From Candidatus Woesearchaeota archaeon (GTDB taxonomy: Archaea > Nanobdellota > Nanobdellia > Woesearchaeales > JAUUYB01): a stretch of 5,663 nucleotides of DNA. The notes under the pieces are model-generated. The model had not been told where the DNA came from. It did no database searches and worked only from the letters and a program-made list of their open reading frames with translations. Shown piece after piece: positions 1 through 5,284 of this stretch. Location of the stretch: positions 1-5,663 of the forward strand of contig JAUUYB010000081.1 of assembly GCA_030590605.1 (NCBI GenBank), given 5' to 3'. Every line of letters begins with the position of its first letter. Within the stretch, counting starts at the first letter, position 1. Made by a program: the position numbers and the translations under genes.

Positions 1-1210
1 ATCCAAAAAAAGCACAGATGGAAACAAGGCAGATCGTGATCCAAAATCGTTTCTTGTGAGTAAAATTGATGAGTAGACCTACGGCTAACGATAATCCAAG
101 TGCAAAGTGGATGTTATGTCCCTGTTGGAGGATGATCTGGACTCCTGCAAGCCCTCCTTGGCTGATGGATTCAAGTCTGAAGATAGGCGCCAATAGGGCA
201 GTAATTGCTGAACAGATAAAGATTGTGATGGTGTGTCTCTTCAGGAGAAAACCTTTTTTCTTGTAGACTTCATACCATATGAATGCGGGGGAGAGGAAGA
301 AGAACAGGAGAGCGATGATGTTGAGCAGGTAGACAGCTGCAGTTTCTAGGTATAATACAAGAGATGCGCCTGAGACCTCTGATAAGAACAGGGACAGGAA
401 GGTGGTGTGTACAAGCTCAGAACCTCCGATAAGGAAAGGGATGAAGAACGAGCCTACATCTGTCATCAGGTGGAGGACTAAGATACCGGATATTCCTAGG
501 GCAAGGGTCTCTTTTTCCCTGAAGAATCCGATATATCTTTCATAGAATGCTTCTCCCGCATTGCCCACTTTGAATATCATATGGTCCATGGAGAAACGCT
601 TGTGGTGTCTGATGACAATGAAAAGGTAGAGAAATATCGAGAGTAGGATAAGAGGGGAATCAAGGATGGTTCCCAGCCATTCGAATGCGAAATTGAAGAC
701 CGTGATGTAGAAGAAGAGGAACATTATGAATACAAGAGGTATCCTGAAGAGGATGTGTTCTGATTTCCCTATCTGATGGAGGACTCCTAAAAGGCTGTCT
801 TTCTGTACTGGGATGGTTATAGAAGAGATGATTGCTAGGATCAAGAAAAGACCGACTCCTCCAAGAAAGGAGTAATAGACGAGTGGGAAGATTGTGTTCA
901 GATAGAGGATATTTGTGAGGAAGCCGGAGAAGACCTCGCTTGACGCATGGGCTTCTGTCGCAAATGCGGTTATATTTTTCCATAGGAGCATGAAACCGCC
1001 TATGAGGATGCCTGTCGTAAGCCAATGTGTTGTGGTTCCGAAGAATATCTTGCCTAGGTCGACTTGATAGACGAGATAGGAGAGTATGACCCATGAGATG
1101 CAAAGCTTTACAGTCTGCAGGTCTGCAGGTAGGAGTTTGAATATCTCTAATATATTGAGGATTATTATGACTGCAAGGATGCCTTCTTCTATCCTGTGCC
1201 TGAAGTTCAT
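1..1210 (-). CDS. Multi-pass integral membrane protein of unknown family, C-terminus cut by window edge
   Basis: I do not recognise the family. The minus-strand frame opening with ATG at 1210 (MNFRHRIEEG) stays open for about 403 codons to the left edge, so the end of the gene is missing. The translation is dominated by hydrophobic stretches, roughly residues 11-27, 35-51, 62-78, 106-131, 153-174, 184-200, 236-262, 266-276, 284-308, 327-343, 368-382 and 388-403. That suggests ten or more membrane helices joined by short loops. A soluble stretch lies near residues 201-233 (RHHKRFSMDH, then an acidic and basic segment). Polar residues in or next to hydrophobic stretches (His247, Asp251, Glu278, Glu289, His366, His369) hint at transport or catalysis, but this is inference. 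No ATG, GTG or TTG lies in frame in the 60 bases upstream, no Shine-Dalgarno is visible, and a TATA box sits about 26 bp upstream, so this start is well supported. The gene diverges from the pilin-like gene at 1289; a shared envelope role is possible but unproven. Confidence 0.85.
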   Translation of the reverse strand, partial: MNFRHRIEEGILAVIIILNILEIFKLLPADLQTVKLCISWVILSYLVYQVDLGKIFFGTTTHWLTTGILIGGFMLLWKNITAFATEAHASSEVFSGFLTNILYLNTIFPLVYYSFLGGVGLFLILAIISSITIPVQKDSLLGVLHQIGKSEHILFRIPLVFIMFLFFYITVFNFAFEWLGTILDSPLILLSIFLYLFIVIRHHKRFSMDHMIFKVGNAGEAFYERYIGFFREKETLALGISGILVLHLMTDVGSFFIPFLIGGSELVHTTFLSLFLSEVSGASLVLYLETAAVYLLNIIALLFFFLSPAFIWYEVYKKKGFLLKRHTITIFICSAITALLAPIFRLESISQGGLAGVQIILQQGHNIHFALGLSLAVGLLINFTHKKRFWITICLVSICAFFG

Positions 1211-1233
1211 TGTGTATTGCTCGGTTTTGACAT

Positions 1234-1246
1234 TTAAATCTCTTTC
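1234..1246 (-). promoter_or_regulatory. BRE/TATA promoter of the membrane protein gene
   Basis: Read on the minus strand this is GAAAGAGATTTAAA: a purine-rich GAAAG (BRE-like) followed by an ATTTAAAT TATA box centred near 1236. Archaeal transcription starts about 26 bp downstream of the TATA centre, which falls on the ATG at 1210. The gene is therefore probably transcribed without a leader. Confidence 0.6.
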
Positions 1247-1247
1247 T

Positions 1248-1265
1248 AATAAAAAGATATATATA
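1248..1265 (+). promoter_or_regulatory. BRE/TATA promoter of the pilin-like gene
   Basis: AAAAAG followed by GATATATATA gives a purine-rich element and a TATA box centred near 1261. The predicted transcription start is about 1286-1289, matching a leaderless message beginning at the ATG at 1289. A weaker TAATAAAA at 1246-1253 would instead fit the ATG at 1274. The element faces away from the minus-strand promoter only a few bases to its left. Confidence 0.5.
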
Positions 1266-1288
1266 CAGAATTCATGCCGATACCTGTA

Positions 1289-2551
1289 ATGAGAAAGAGA
1301 GGTGTTGTGCAAAGCCAGGTATTTATCTATGTTCTGGCAGCGCTGGTTTTCGTGAGTGTCCTGCTTTTTGGATACCAGGCGTTGAATAAGATTGAGGATA
1401 GGAGATGTACCCCGTTTGTAAGAGGATTTGGGGCCATGATGCAAAGTGAGGTTGATACGATCGACTTTATGGAAGGATCTATGGTGAAGCGGAAGTATGA
1501 TATTGGGTGTGGCATTGATAAGGTATACATAGTAGATGTGGATCGTGGCGCAGATACTTATTTCCAGGGGAGTGAAGTCATCAACAATAGTATATCTGGT
1601 GAGGCACAGAAGAACGTCTTTCTTCTTACAGGAGATATTGTAGAACATTCCTTTCTCGTCGATGATTATGAGATCGAGTTTCCCTATTATATATGCACGA
1701 GAACGATTGAAGGGGCGTTCAACCTGGATTTCTTGAGTACTGGAGGGGCAGCAGTCATCAGGAACGGGGATCCTTTTCTAGACTGCACCTTATTTAGTTT
1801 TATGGAGAACATATCCGCAGAGATATTCGATGATATCGATCCTGAAGTAGGAGCGGTCATGCTCATCAACCAGCTCAAGGATAAGGTAAATCTGGTAAAT
1901 GAGGAAAGGACATTCGATACGACTGCAGGAGGCACAGAGGTGGGTATCACTCTCACAGCACAGAAAGGATTCGATACTCTCAGGCATATAGAGATCATTG
2001 CGAAGTGCCTTACCGATGATGTGGCTAACATTGATTTTGAGTACGAGCCGACTATGATACTGAATGAGGATCCGCTCGTCATGTGGGAGTTTGAAGGGGT
2101 TGCACCCGGAGAAGAGATTGAGATATCATATAAGGTGGGGGAGATGATTGATGAGCTCTGCAAGAACTTCGTGAATAGCATGGCAGGGTCTATCAAGGAC
2201 AAGGAGACGCCTATAAGTCATGTCATACTGAATCAGGATAAGGATCTTTCTGAGATCATCTTGGAGTCTACTAAGAAGAAAAAGGACAAGATCATAATAG
2301 AGCTTGCGGAGCTCCACGATGAGATTACGGATTTACCTGTTATTGAAGAAGAGTCGTATACTTATGAAGAGCTTGTGAAGAAGATAGATGAACTTGAGAG
2401 AAAGATATGGACTGAGTGGAAGAAATATAATAAGATAATCAAGAAGCAGCCGATGGATTCTGAAGACGCCATGGATGTATGGGATGACCTGCAGGACCTT
2501 ATCGATGCATGGTATGTCTTGAAGAGCGAGTTCAGGTCTCGTGTGGACTGA
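1289..2551 (+). CDS. Pilin-like, membrane-anchored secreted protein with C-terminal charged helices
   Basis: The protein has 420 residues from the chosen ATG. The N-terminus (MRKRGVVQSQ, then a hydrophobic run to about residue 28) resembles a class III (type IV pilin-like) signal: basic residues, a Gly5 where prepilin peptidase could cut, then a glutamine-containing hydrophobic helix. An uncleaved signal anchor is the alternative. Residues 35-300 form a beta-rich outer region with scattered cysteines near 40, 74, 136, 166, 240 and 291. Around residues 215-290 is a segment ending DPLVMWEF...PGEEIEISYKV, a pattern I associate with Ig-like or beta-sandwich domains of archaeal surface proteins (memory, not a search). 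Residues 305-420 are highly charged and probably helical or coiled coil, with Trp374, Trp377, Trp398 and Trp408. The frame also opens at 1274, adding MPIPV; I prefer 1289 because promoter spacing puts transcription start there and MRKRG fits the signal. Role inferred: cell surface or pilus-like component. Confidence 0.85.
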   Translation: MRKRGVVQSQVFIYVLAALVFVSVLLFGYQALNKIEDRRCTPFVRGFGAMMQSEVDTIDFMEGSMVKRKYDIGCGIDKVYIVDVDRGADTYFQGSEVINNSISGEAQKNVFLLTGDIVEHSFLVDDYEIEFPYYICTRTIEGAFNLDFLSTGGAAVIRNGDPFLDCTLFSFMENISAEIFDDIDPEVGAVMLINQLKDKVNLVNEERTFDTTAGGTEVGITLTAQKGFDTLRHIEIIAKCLTDDVANIDFEYEPTMILNEDPLVMWEFEGVAPGEEIEISYKVGEMIDELCKNFVNSMAGSIKDKETPISHVILNQDKDLSEIILESTKKKKDKIIIELAELHDEITDLPVIEEESYTYEELVKKIDELERKIWTEWKKYNKIIKKQPMDSEDAMDVWDDLQDLIDAWYVLKSEFRSRVD

Positions 2552-2560
2552 TTCTATGAT

Positions 2561-2612
2561 TGTTTAGTTTGGGTACATATACCTTGCAACGAATATTAAA
2601 TCAAACTAAACA
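2561..2612. repeat. Perfect 11-bp inverted repeat with 30-base loop
   Basis: TGTTTAGTTTG at 2561-2571 is exactly complementary to CAAACTAAACA at 2602-2612. The spacer holds a small internal stem (GGTA...TACC, 2572-2583) and an AT-rich ATATTAAAT. It starts ten bases after the stop of the pilin-like gene. In RNA it would form a 3' hairpin on that message; as DNA it could be an operator. Which of these applies cannot be told from sequence alone. Confidence 0.6.
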
Positions 2613-2614
2613 CT

Positions 2615-2650
2615 AAAAATACCCGCAGCTTGCTGCGATTGGGATTTTTT
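2615..2650 (+). terminator. Interrupted hairpin followed by a T run, probable terminator
   Basis: CGCAG (2624-2628), a CTTG loop and CTGCG (2633-2637) form a GC-rich stem. It is extended outward by CC/GG and by AAAAAT (2615-2620) pairing with ATTTTT (2644-2649), with small bulges between. The 3' arm ends in a T-rich run (2645-2650). Archaeal termination relies mainly on T-rich tracts, which this supplies after the pilin-like gene. A structured small RNA or a dispersed palindromic repeat is the alternative. Confidence 0.5.
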
Positions 2651-2671
2651 ATTGATACCTATTTCCGTCAC

Positions 2672-2681
2672 TTTTTTAAAC
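2672..2681 (+). promoter_or_regulatory. TATA box of the DRG GTPase gene
   Basis: TTTTTTAAAC is centred near 2678, which places the transcription start at about 2704-2705, exactly the ATG of the GTPase gene. The upstream BRE is not clear. No Shine-Dalgarno sits before the ATG, so leaderless translation is likely. Confidence 0.5.
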
Positions 2682-2704
2682 TTCTATCAACCTTTCGGTG
2701 AATC

Positions 2705-3835
2705 ATGTCTCATAAGGCGCAGAATGTTGAAGTAGTGAAGAAGACTCCGATAACTGATCAGATCAAGGAGCTTGAGATAGAGCTTTCGAAGACGAAGTAT
2801 AACAAGAAGACTCAGCATCATATTGGGCTTGTCAAGGCTAAGATCGCAAAGCTCCGGGAGAAGAACGAAGCGAGGGGGAAGGGCGGAGCGAAGGGTACTG
2901 GTTACAGTGTGAGCAAGAGCGGTGACGCGACTGTCGTTCTTCTGGGTTTCCCTTCTGTTGGAAAGAGCACACTACTGAATCAGATCACGAACGCTGATTC
3001 TCCTGTCGGATCTTACGCATTCACGACTCTTACTGTGATCCCTGGGGTTATGGAGCATAAGCATGCCAAGATTCAGATCCTGGATGTGCCTGGGATAGTC
3101 AAGGGGGCAGCTGCTGGTACTGGCAGGGGAAAAGAGGTCTTGCAGGTCATTCGGACTGCGGATCTCATCCTGGTTATGGTGGATGTATTCCATCCTGATC
3201 ATTATCCTGTCATCTTGAACGAGGTCTGGAACACGGGGGTGAGGATCAACCAAAGATATCCTGATGTTAGGATTACGAAGACGAGCAGGGGAGGGTTGCA
3301 GATAGGTAAGACTGTCTACCTCCCTGACCTGAATGACACGACAATAAGAGGGATATTGAGGGAATTTAAGATAGTTAATGCCCAGGTATTGATCAGGGAG
3401 AGGATCACAGCGGATCAGCTCATCGATGTCGTCCAGAAAAATCGGATATACACTAGTTCTATCACTGTCTTGAACAAGATAGACATGATTGATGAAAAGG
3501 AACTGGCGAAAGTCAAGAAGAAGGTCAAGCCTGATATCTGCATCTCTGCAGATAAAGGTGTTAATACTGAGGAACTGAAGGAGACTATCTTTTCAGGGCT
3601 TGAATTCATGCGTGTCTACTGTAAGGATCCTGGGAAGCCTCCGGATATGGATGTGCCTGTGATCATCAGACGGAAATCATCTATAGAGGATTTCTCCCGT
3701 AAATTACATAAGGATTTCGTGAAGAAATTCAGGTTCGCAAGAATCTGGGGGAAATCAGCGAAGTTCCCGGGGCAGAAGCAGAGTCTCAAGCATATCTTGA
3801 AGGATGAGGATGTTTGTGAGTTGCATATAAGCTGA
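2705..3835 (+). CDS. DRG-family (Obg-like) GTP-binding protein with TGS domain
   Basis: This is a 376-residue translation-factor GTPase of the archaeal/eukaryotic DRG (Rbg) family. Family members bind GTP and associate with ribosomes; the exact archaeal role is not settled. Domains in order: a lysine-rich N-terminal helical region (about 9-65, with the family-typical HHIGLVKAKIAKL); a G domain with G1 GFPSVGKST (81-89), a G2 threonine in AFTTLTVIPG (105-114), G3 DVPG (127-130), G4 NKID (257-260) and G5 SAD (281-283); an inserted segment at about 161-235 as expected for DRG proteins; and a C-terminal TGS domain (about 301-375) with GKPPDMDVPVIIRRKSSIEDF and KFRFARIWGKSAKFPGQKQSLKH. All nucleotide-binding motifs are intact and the length is normal, with a slightly long N-terminus. 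The start fits a leaderless promoter at 2672. It appears to be its own transcription unit, with gaps on both sides. Confidence 0.97.
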   Translation: MSHKAQNVEVVKKTPITDQIKELEIELSKTKYNKKTQHHIGLVKAKIAKLREKNEARGKGGAKGTGYSVSKSGDATVVLLGFPSVGKSTLLNQITNADSPVGSYAFTTLTVIPGVMEHKHAKIQILDVPGIVKGAAAGTGRGKEVLQVIRTADLILVMVDVFHPDHYPVILNEVWNTGVRINQRYPDVRITKTSRGGLQIGKTVYLPDLNDTTIRGILREFKIVNAQVLIRERITADQLIDVVQKNRIYTSSITVLNKIDMIDEKELAKVKKKVKPDICISADKGVNTEELKETIFSGLEFMRVYCKDPGKPPDMDVPVIIRRKSSIEDFSRKLHKDFVKKFRFARIWGKSAKFPGQKQSLKHILKDEDVCELHIS

Positions 3836-3845
3836 ATTCTATTTA

Positions 3846-3853
3846 CTTTTTTC
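3846..3853 (+). terminator. Oligo-T tract after the GTPase gene
   Basis: CTTTTTTC lies 11 bases after the GTPase stop codon. Archaeal RNA polymerase commonly terminates at such T-rich stretches without a hairpin. A second tract, TTTCTTTTTT at 3926-3935, could act as backup. The assignment rests on position and composition only. Confidence 0.4.
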
Positions 3854-3901
3854 AATTTAGCAAGCCGCTGCTGTCGCGGAGGCGGCGTAGCGTACTGAAA
3901 A
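3849..3901. repeat. GC-rich imperfect hairpin in an AT-rich gap
   Basis: TTTTCA (3849-3854) can pair with TGAAAA (3896-3901), and inside it GCCGC (3864-3868) with GCGGC (3882-3886). A competing inner stem is CCGC (3865-3868) with GCGG (3876-3879). The GC-rich core stands out against AT-rich flanks. No reading frame runs through it. It could be a structured RNA end, an extragenic palindrome or a DNA site. The T run is on its 5' side, so it is not a standard plus-strand hairpin terminator. Confidence 0.45.
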
Positions 3902-3935
3902 TAAATCGTTAATAAAATTAGGAGATTTCTTTTTT

Positions 3936-3955
3936 AACCCAAATACTTATAAATA
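3936..3955 (+). promoter_or_regulatory. BRE/TATA promoter of the 81-residue protein, DUF371 and tma20-like unit
   Basis: CTTATAAATA (3946-3955) is a near-consensus archaeal TATA box, preceded by CCCAAATA as the BRE position. With its centre near 3950, transcription should start around 3976, about four bases before the ATG at 3980. This gives a nearly leaderless message. No other promoter is evident before 5068, so the three following genes probably share it. Confidence 0.7.
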
Positions 3956-3979
3956 TCATTTCGATTCGGTAGAGTTACT

Positions 3980-4225
3980 ATGGCTAAGAATAATGTAAGC
4001 AATGATGAACAGATTGGATTCCACAAAGGCGCACTCGCTACACTCTCTAAAGAACGGGAAGAGATGGCGAAGATCCTGAATATTGTCGAGCAGCTTATGC
4101 AGATGCATGTTAAGGCATTGAAGGACTTGGGTGTCGATCTCGCCAAGCAGGCGCAGGAAGTACAGGCAAATCAGCAGACTACCCCGGCGAAAGGCACTTC
4201 TAAGAAGATCGATGATCTTTTATGA
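3980..4225 (+). CDS. Small helical protein of unknown function, first gene of the unit
   Basis: An 81-residue protein with no known function that I can name. Residues 11-62 (starting QIGFHKGALA and running through EQLMQMHVKALKDLGVDL) look like one long or two paired amphipathic helices. Residues 62-75 are a Gln/Thr/Pro/Lys-rich, probably disordered linker, and the chain ends in KKIDDLL, an acidic-hydrophobic tail that could be a docking motif (inference). There is no signal peptide or membrane segment, so it is probably cytosolic. The GFHKGAL...ER...IL..VE pattern resembles short conserved proteins I recall from DPANN archaea, unchecked. The start fits a strong promoter with almost no leader. 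Its TGA overlaps the ATG of the DUF371 gene (ATGA at 4222-4225), indicating translational coupling and likely joint function. Confidence 0.85.
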   Translation: MAKNNVSNDEQIGFHKGALATLSKEREEMAKILNIVEQLMQMHVKALKDLGVDLAKQAQEVQANQQTTPAKGTSKKIDDLL

Positions 4226-4626
4226 TGGAGTTCTCGTTTTATGCCTATGGCCACCCGAATATTCGGGCTATGCATAGGAATACCTTTGAGTTCACGAAGG
4301 ACGCTACTGTAACTGTGGCGGGAGATTGTATCATCGGTATAAATGCGGATTTCAAGATTCCTGGATTTTTTGTAGGCAGCGACAAGGTAAGATTCGATCT
4401 CGATGCTGGCGGAGTGAAAGAGGTTATTCTAGCTGAATTGAATCCTTCTTTTTGCGATGGAAATGAGATGGTAGTGCGAAAGAGTGGTTTTATTTCTGAC
4501 AGGACTTTTGCTATCCGTGCTGATAAGGCAAGTAAGGATTTCTCCCAGGAGTTCAGGGAGAAACTATCTGACGATAAGACAAAAATTGAGGTGAGGATAC
4601 GTCATGTTGAAAAGACAGATGCGTAA
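4222..4626 (+). CDS. DUF371 family protein
   Basis: A 134-residue protein matching the archaeal DUF371 family by its opening FYAYGHPNIRAMHRNTFEFTKD (residues 6-27, with the family-typical YGHPN.R..H..TFEFTK), followed by VTVAGDCIIGINAD (30-43). The length is that of the complete single-domain family. The function is uncharacterised. The conserved GHPN and His18 region near the N-terminus and the Cys-containing AGDCIIGI suggest a ligand or catalytic site, but this is inference. It is predicted to be soluble and mainly beta. Two adjacent ATGs (4222 and 4225) could start it; GATGATC at 4211-4217 is a weak Shine-Dalgarno at workable distance from either. It overlaps the upstream gene by four bases and the downstream PUA gene by 23, so it lies inside a coupled unit. 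Confidence 0.92.
   Translation: MMEFSFYAYGHPNIRAMHRNTFEFTKDATVTVAGDCIIGINADFKIPGFFVGSDKVRFDLDAGGVKEVILAELNPSFCDGNEMVVRKSGFISDRTFAIRADKASKDFSQEFREKLSDDKTKIEVRIRHVEKTDA
4588..4594 (+). promoter_or_regulatory. Shine-Dalgarno site deciding the PUA-protein start
   Basis: GAGGTGA matches the complement of the archaeal 16S 3' end and lies nine bases before the ATG at 4604, inside the DUF371 coding region. It favours 4604 over the alternative ATG at 4619, which would be 24 bases away. Confidence 0.6.
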
Positions 4627-5068
4627 GGATGAGATCAGGGAGATCAGGGATCAGGTTGACAAGTATTTCGAAGGCGAGCCTCCGATCAAGAAGAAGGATC
4701 GGGCCGAGATGGTCGATGATAAGATCGTCATTGTTGACGGAGAACCAAGATTCCTGATAGAAGATGGTGCTGTCCCTCTGTTGAAATTAGTACAGAAAAG
4801 GGATGATATCGTGATCCCCAAAGTGACTGTCGATATGGGTGCGATAAAGTTCGTGACTTCAGGCGCGGATGTGATGAGGCCTGGGATTGTAAGGATAGAT
4901 GAGGGGATCGAAGAAGGAGGCCTTGTTGTTGTAGTAGATGAGACTCACGGCAAAGCACTTGCGCTTGGACGTGCTATGTTGGACAGTTCAGATATGGAAA
5001 CTATGGAAAAAGGGAAATCAGTGACCATCATACACCATGTGGGAGATTCTATCTGGGAATATTATTGA
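4604..5068 (+). CDS. Tma20/MCT-1-like PUA-domain RNA-binding protein
   Basis: A 154-residue protein of the archaeal family related to eukaryotic Tma20/MCT-1, predicted ribosome-associated RNA-binding proteins. The eukaryotic relatives act with density-regulated protein in re-initiation and ribosome recycling; the archaeal role is less defined. The N-terminal part (about 8-68) carries the charged IREIRDQVDKYF helix and the VDGEPRFLIEDGAVPLLKLVQ strand-helix typical of the small pre-PUA domain. The PUA domain spans about 74-153: VTVDMGAIKFVTSGADVMRPG (74-94), then VVVVDETHGKALALGRAMLDS (108-128) and the closing KGKSVTIIHHVGDSIWEY. The PUA glycines and the GADVMRPGI motif are intact and the length is normal. 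The start at 4604 is supported by a Shine-Dalgarno; 4619 (MRKDEIREI) is possible. It overlaps the DUF371 gene by 23 bases, so translation is coupled. Confidence 0.93.
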   Translation: MLKRQMRKDEIREIRDQVDKYFEGEPPIKKKDRAEMVDDKIVIVDGEPRFLIEDGAVPLLKLVQKRDDIVIPKVTVDMGAIKFVTSGADVMRPGIVRIDEGIEEGGLVVVVDETHGKALALGRAMLDSSDMETMEKGKSVTIIHHVGDSIWEYY

Positions 5069-5075
5069 GTTATCA

Positions 5076-5084
5076 CTATAAATT
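5076..5084 (+). promoter_or_regulatory. TATA box of the small-protein/pseudo-receiver unit
   Basis: CTATAAATT, eight bases after the PUA gene's stop, is a good archaeal TATA box. Centred near 5080, it predicts transcription start near 5106 and a leader of about 17 bases containing the GAGGT site. No T-rich terminator separates it from the upstream unit, so read-through is also possible. Confidence 0.5.
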
Positions 5085-5108
5085 AGTATTAAAAAAAGGA
5101 GGGGGGGA

Positions 5109-5113
5109 GAGGT
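5109..5113 (+). promoter_or_regulatory. Shine-Dalgarno site of the 53-residue gene
   Basis: GAGGT lies nine bases before the ATG at 5123, the same spacing as before the PUA gene. It sits at the end of a purine-rich run (5091-5112) that holds a stronger-looking GGAGG about 20 bases from the ATG, too far for usual initiation. Confidence 0.5.
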
Positions 5114-5122
5114 TGTTAAACG

Positions 5123-5284
5123 ATGAGTCAAACTATACAGATGTCTTTGTTGTCATCCAGTACAGGAAACTATATCGATAGATATCTCAAGGAGTACGCA
5201 TCCCAGGGCGGTAAATCTCCGTTTGACACATCCACCCTCTCACATATGTTTCTATCTGATCATATTACGGAGAAGCCAAAATGA
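5123..5284 (+). CDS. Small protein of 53 residues, unknown function
   Basis: Not recognised. The frame MSQTIQMSLL...DHITEKPK has its own TATA box and Shine-Dalgarno, and its TGA (5282-5284) overlaps the ATG of the next gene (5281), the arrangement of a translated, coupled leader gene. The sequence is Ser-rich at the start (SLLSSSTGNY, 8-17), followed by a short probable amphipathic helix (YIDRYLKEYA, 17-26), a Gly/Ser/Pro turn (GGKSPFDTS) and a second short helix (TLSHMFLSDHI). No cysteine cluster, membrane segment or signal peptide is present. The context suggests a partner or regulator of the pseudo-receiver protein, which is inference. It could also be a poorly conserved leader peptide whose translation only loads ribosomes for the next gene. 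Confidence 0.6.
   Translation: MSQTIQMSLLSSSTGNYIDRYLKEYASQGGKSPFDTSTLSHMFLSDHITEKPK

Noticed and set aside
66..266. Plus-strand open frame of 66 codons
   Set aside because: Antisense to the membrane protein gene, with no promoter or ribosome site and no coherent domain pattern.
660..1103. Minus-strand open frame of 147 codons, rich in Arg, His, Pro and Ser
   Set aside because: It lies in another frame of the minus-strand membrane protein gene, whose hydrophobic translation spans the whole 1-1210 region with a matching promoter. The composition is typical of a shadow frame.
1110..1130. Tandem CTGCAGGT units
   Set aside because: Coding sequence for LPADLQT on the minus strand. Only two short copies, and no regulatory position.
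1206..1232. Eight-codon frame on the minus strand ending in ATGA at the membrane protein start, a possible leader peptide
   Set aside because: Its ATG lies within the predicted TATA region, upstream of the expected transcription start, so it should not be in the message.
1086..1289. Plus-strand open frame of 67 codons running up to the pilin-like gene
   Set aside because: Antisense to the start of the membrane protein gene and crossing both divergent promoters. It would not be transcribed from the plus-strand promoter at 1248-1265.
1687..2202. Minus-strand open frame of 171 codons, Ser-rich, inside the pilin-like gene
   Set aside because: Mirror frame of a well-supported gene. Its Ser-rich content comes from reading common Asp, Glu and Lys codons backwards, and no promoter precedes it.
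2972..3855. Minus-strand open frames within the GTPase gene (2972-3253, 3415-3609, 3616-3855)
   Set aside because: All lie opposite a GTPase with every motif intact and have no start signals of their own.
3860..3900. Possible C/D-box RNA, from the CTGA at 3895-3898
   Set aside because: No matching C box (RTGATGA) at a suitable distance on the same strand, so a C/D guide RNA cannot be supported.
4630..4656. Tandem GAGATCAGG-like repeats
   Set aside because: They encode the repeated EIREIRDQ helix of the PUA protein. Codon choice explains them.
4728..4958. Minus-strand open frame inside the PUA gene
   Set aside because: Leu/Ser/His-rich mirror translation with no supporting signals.
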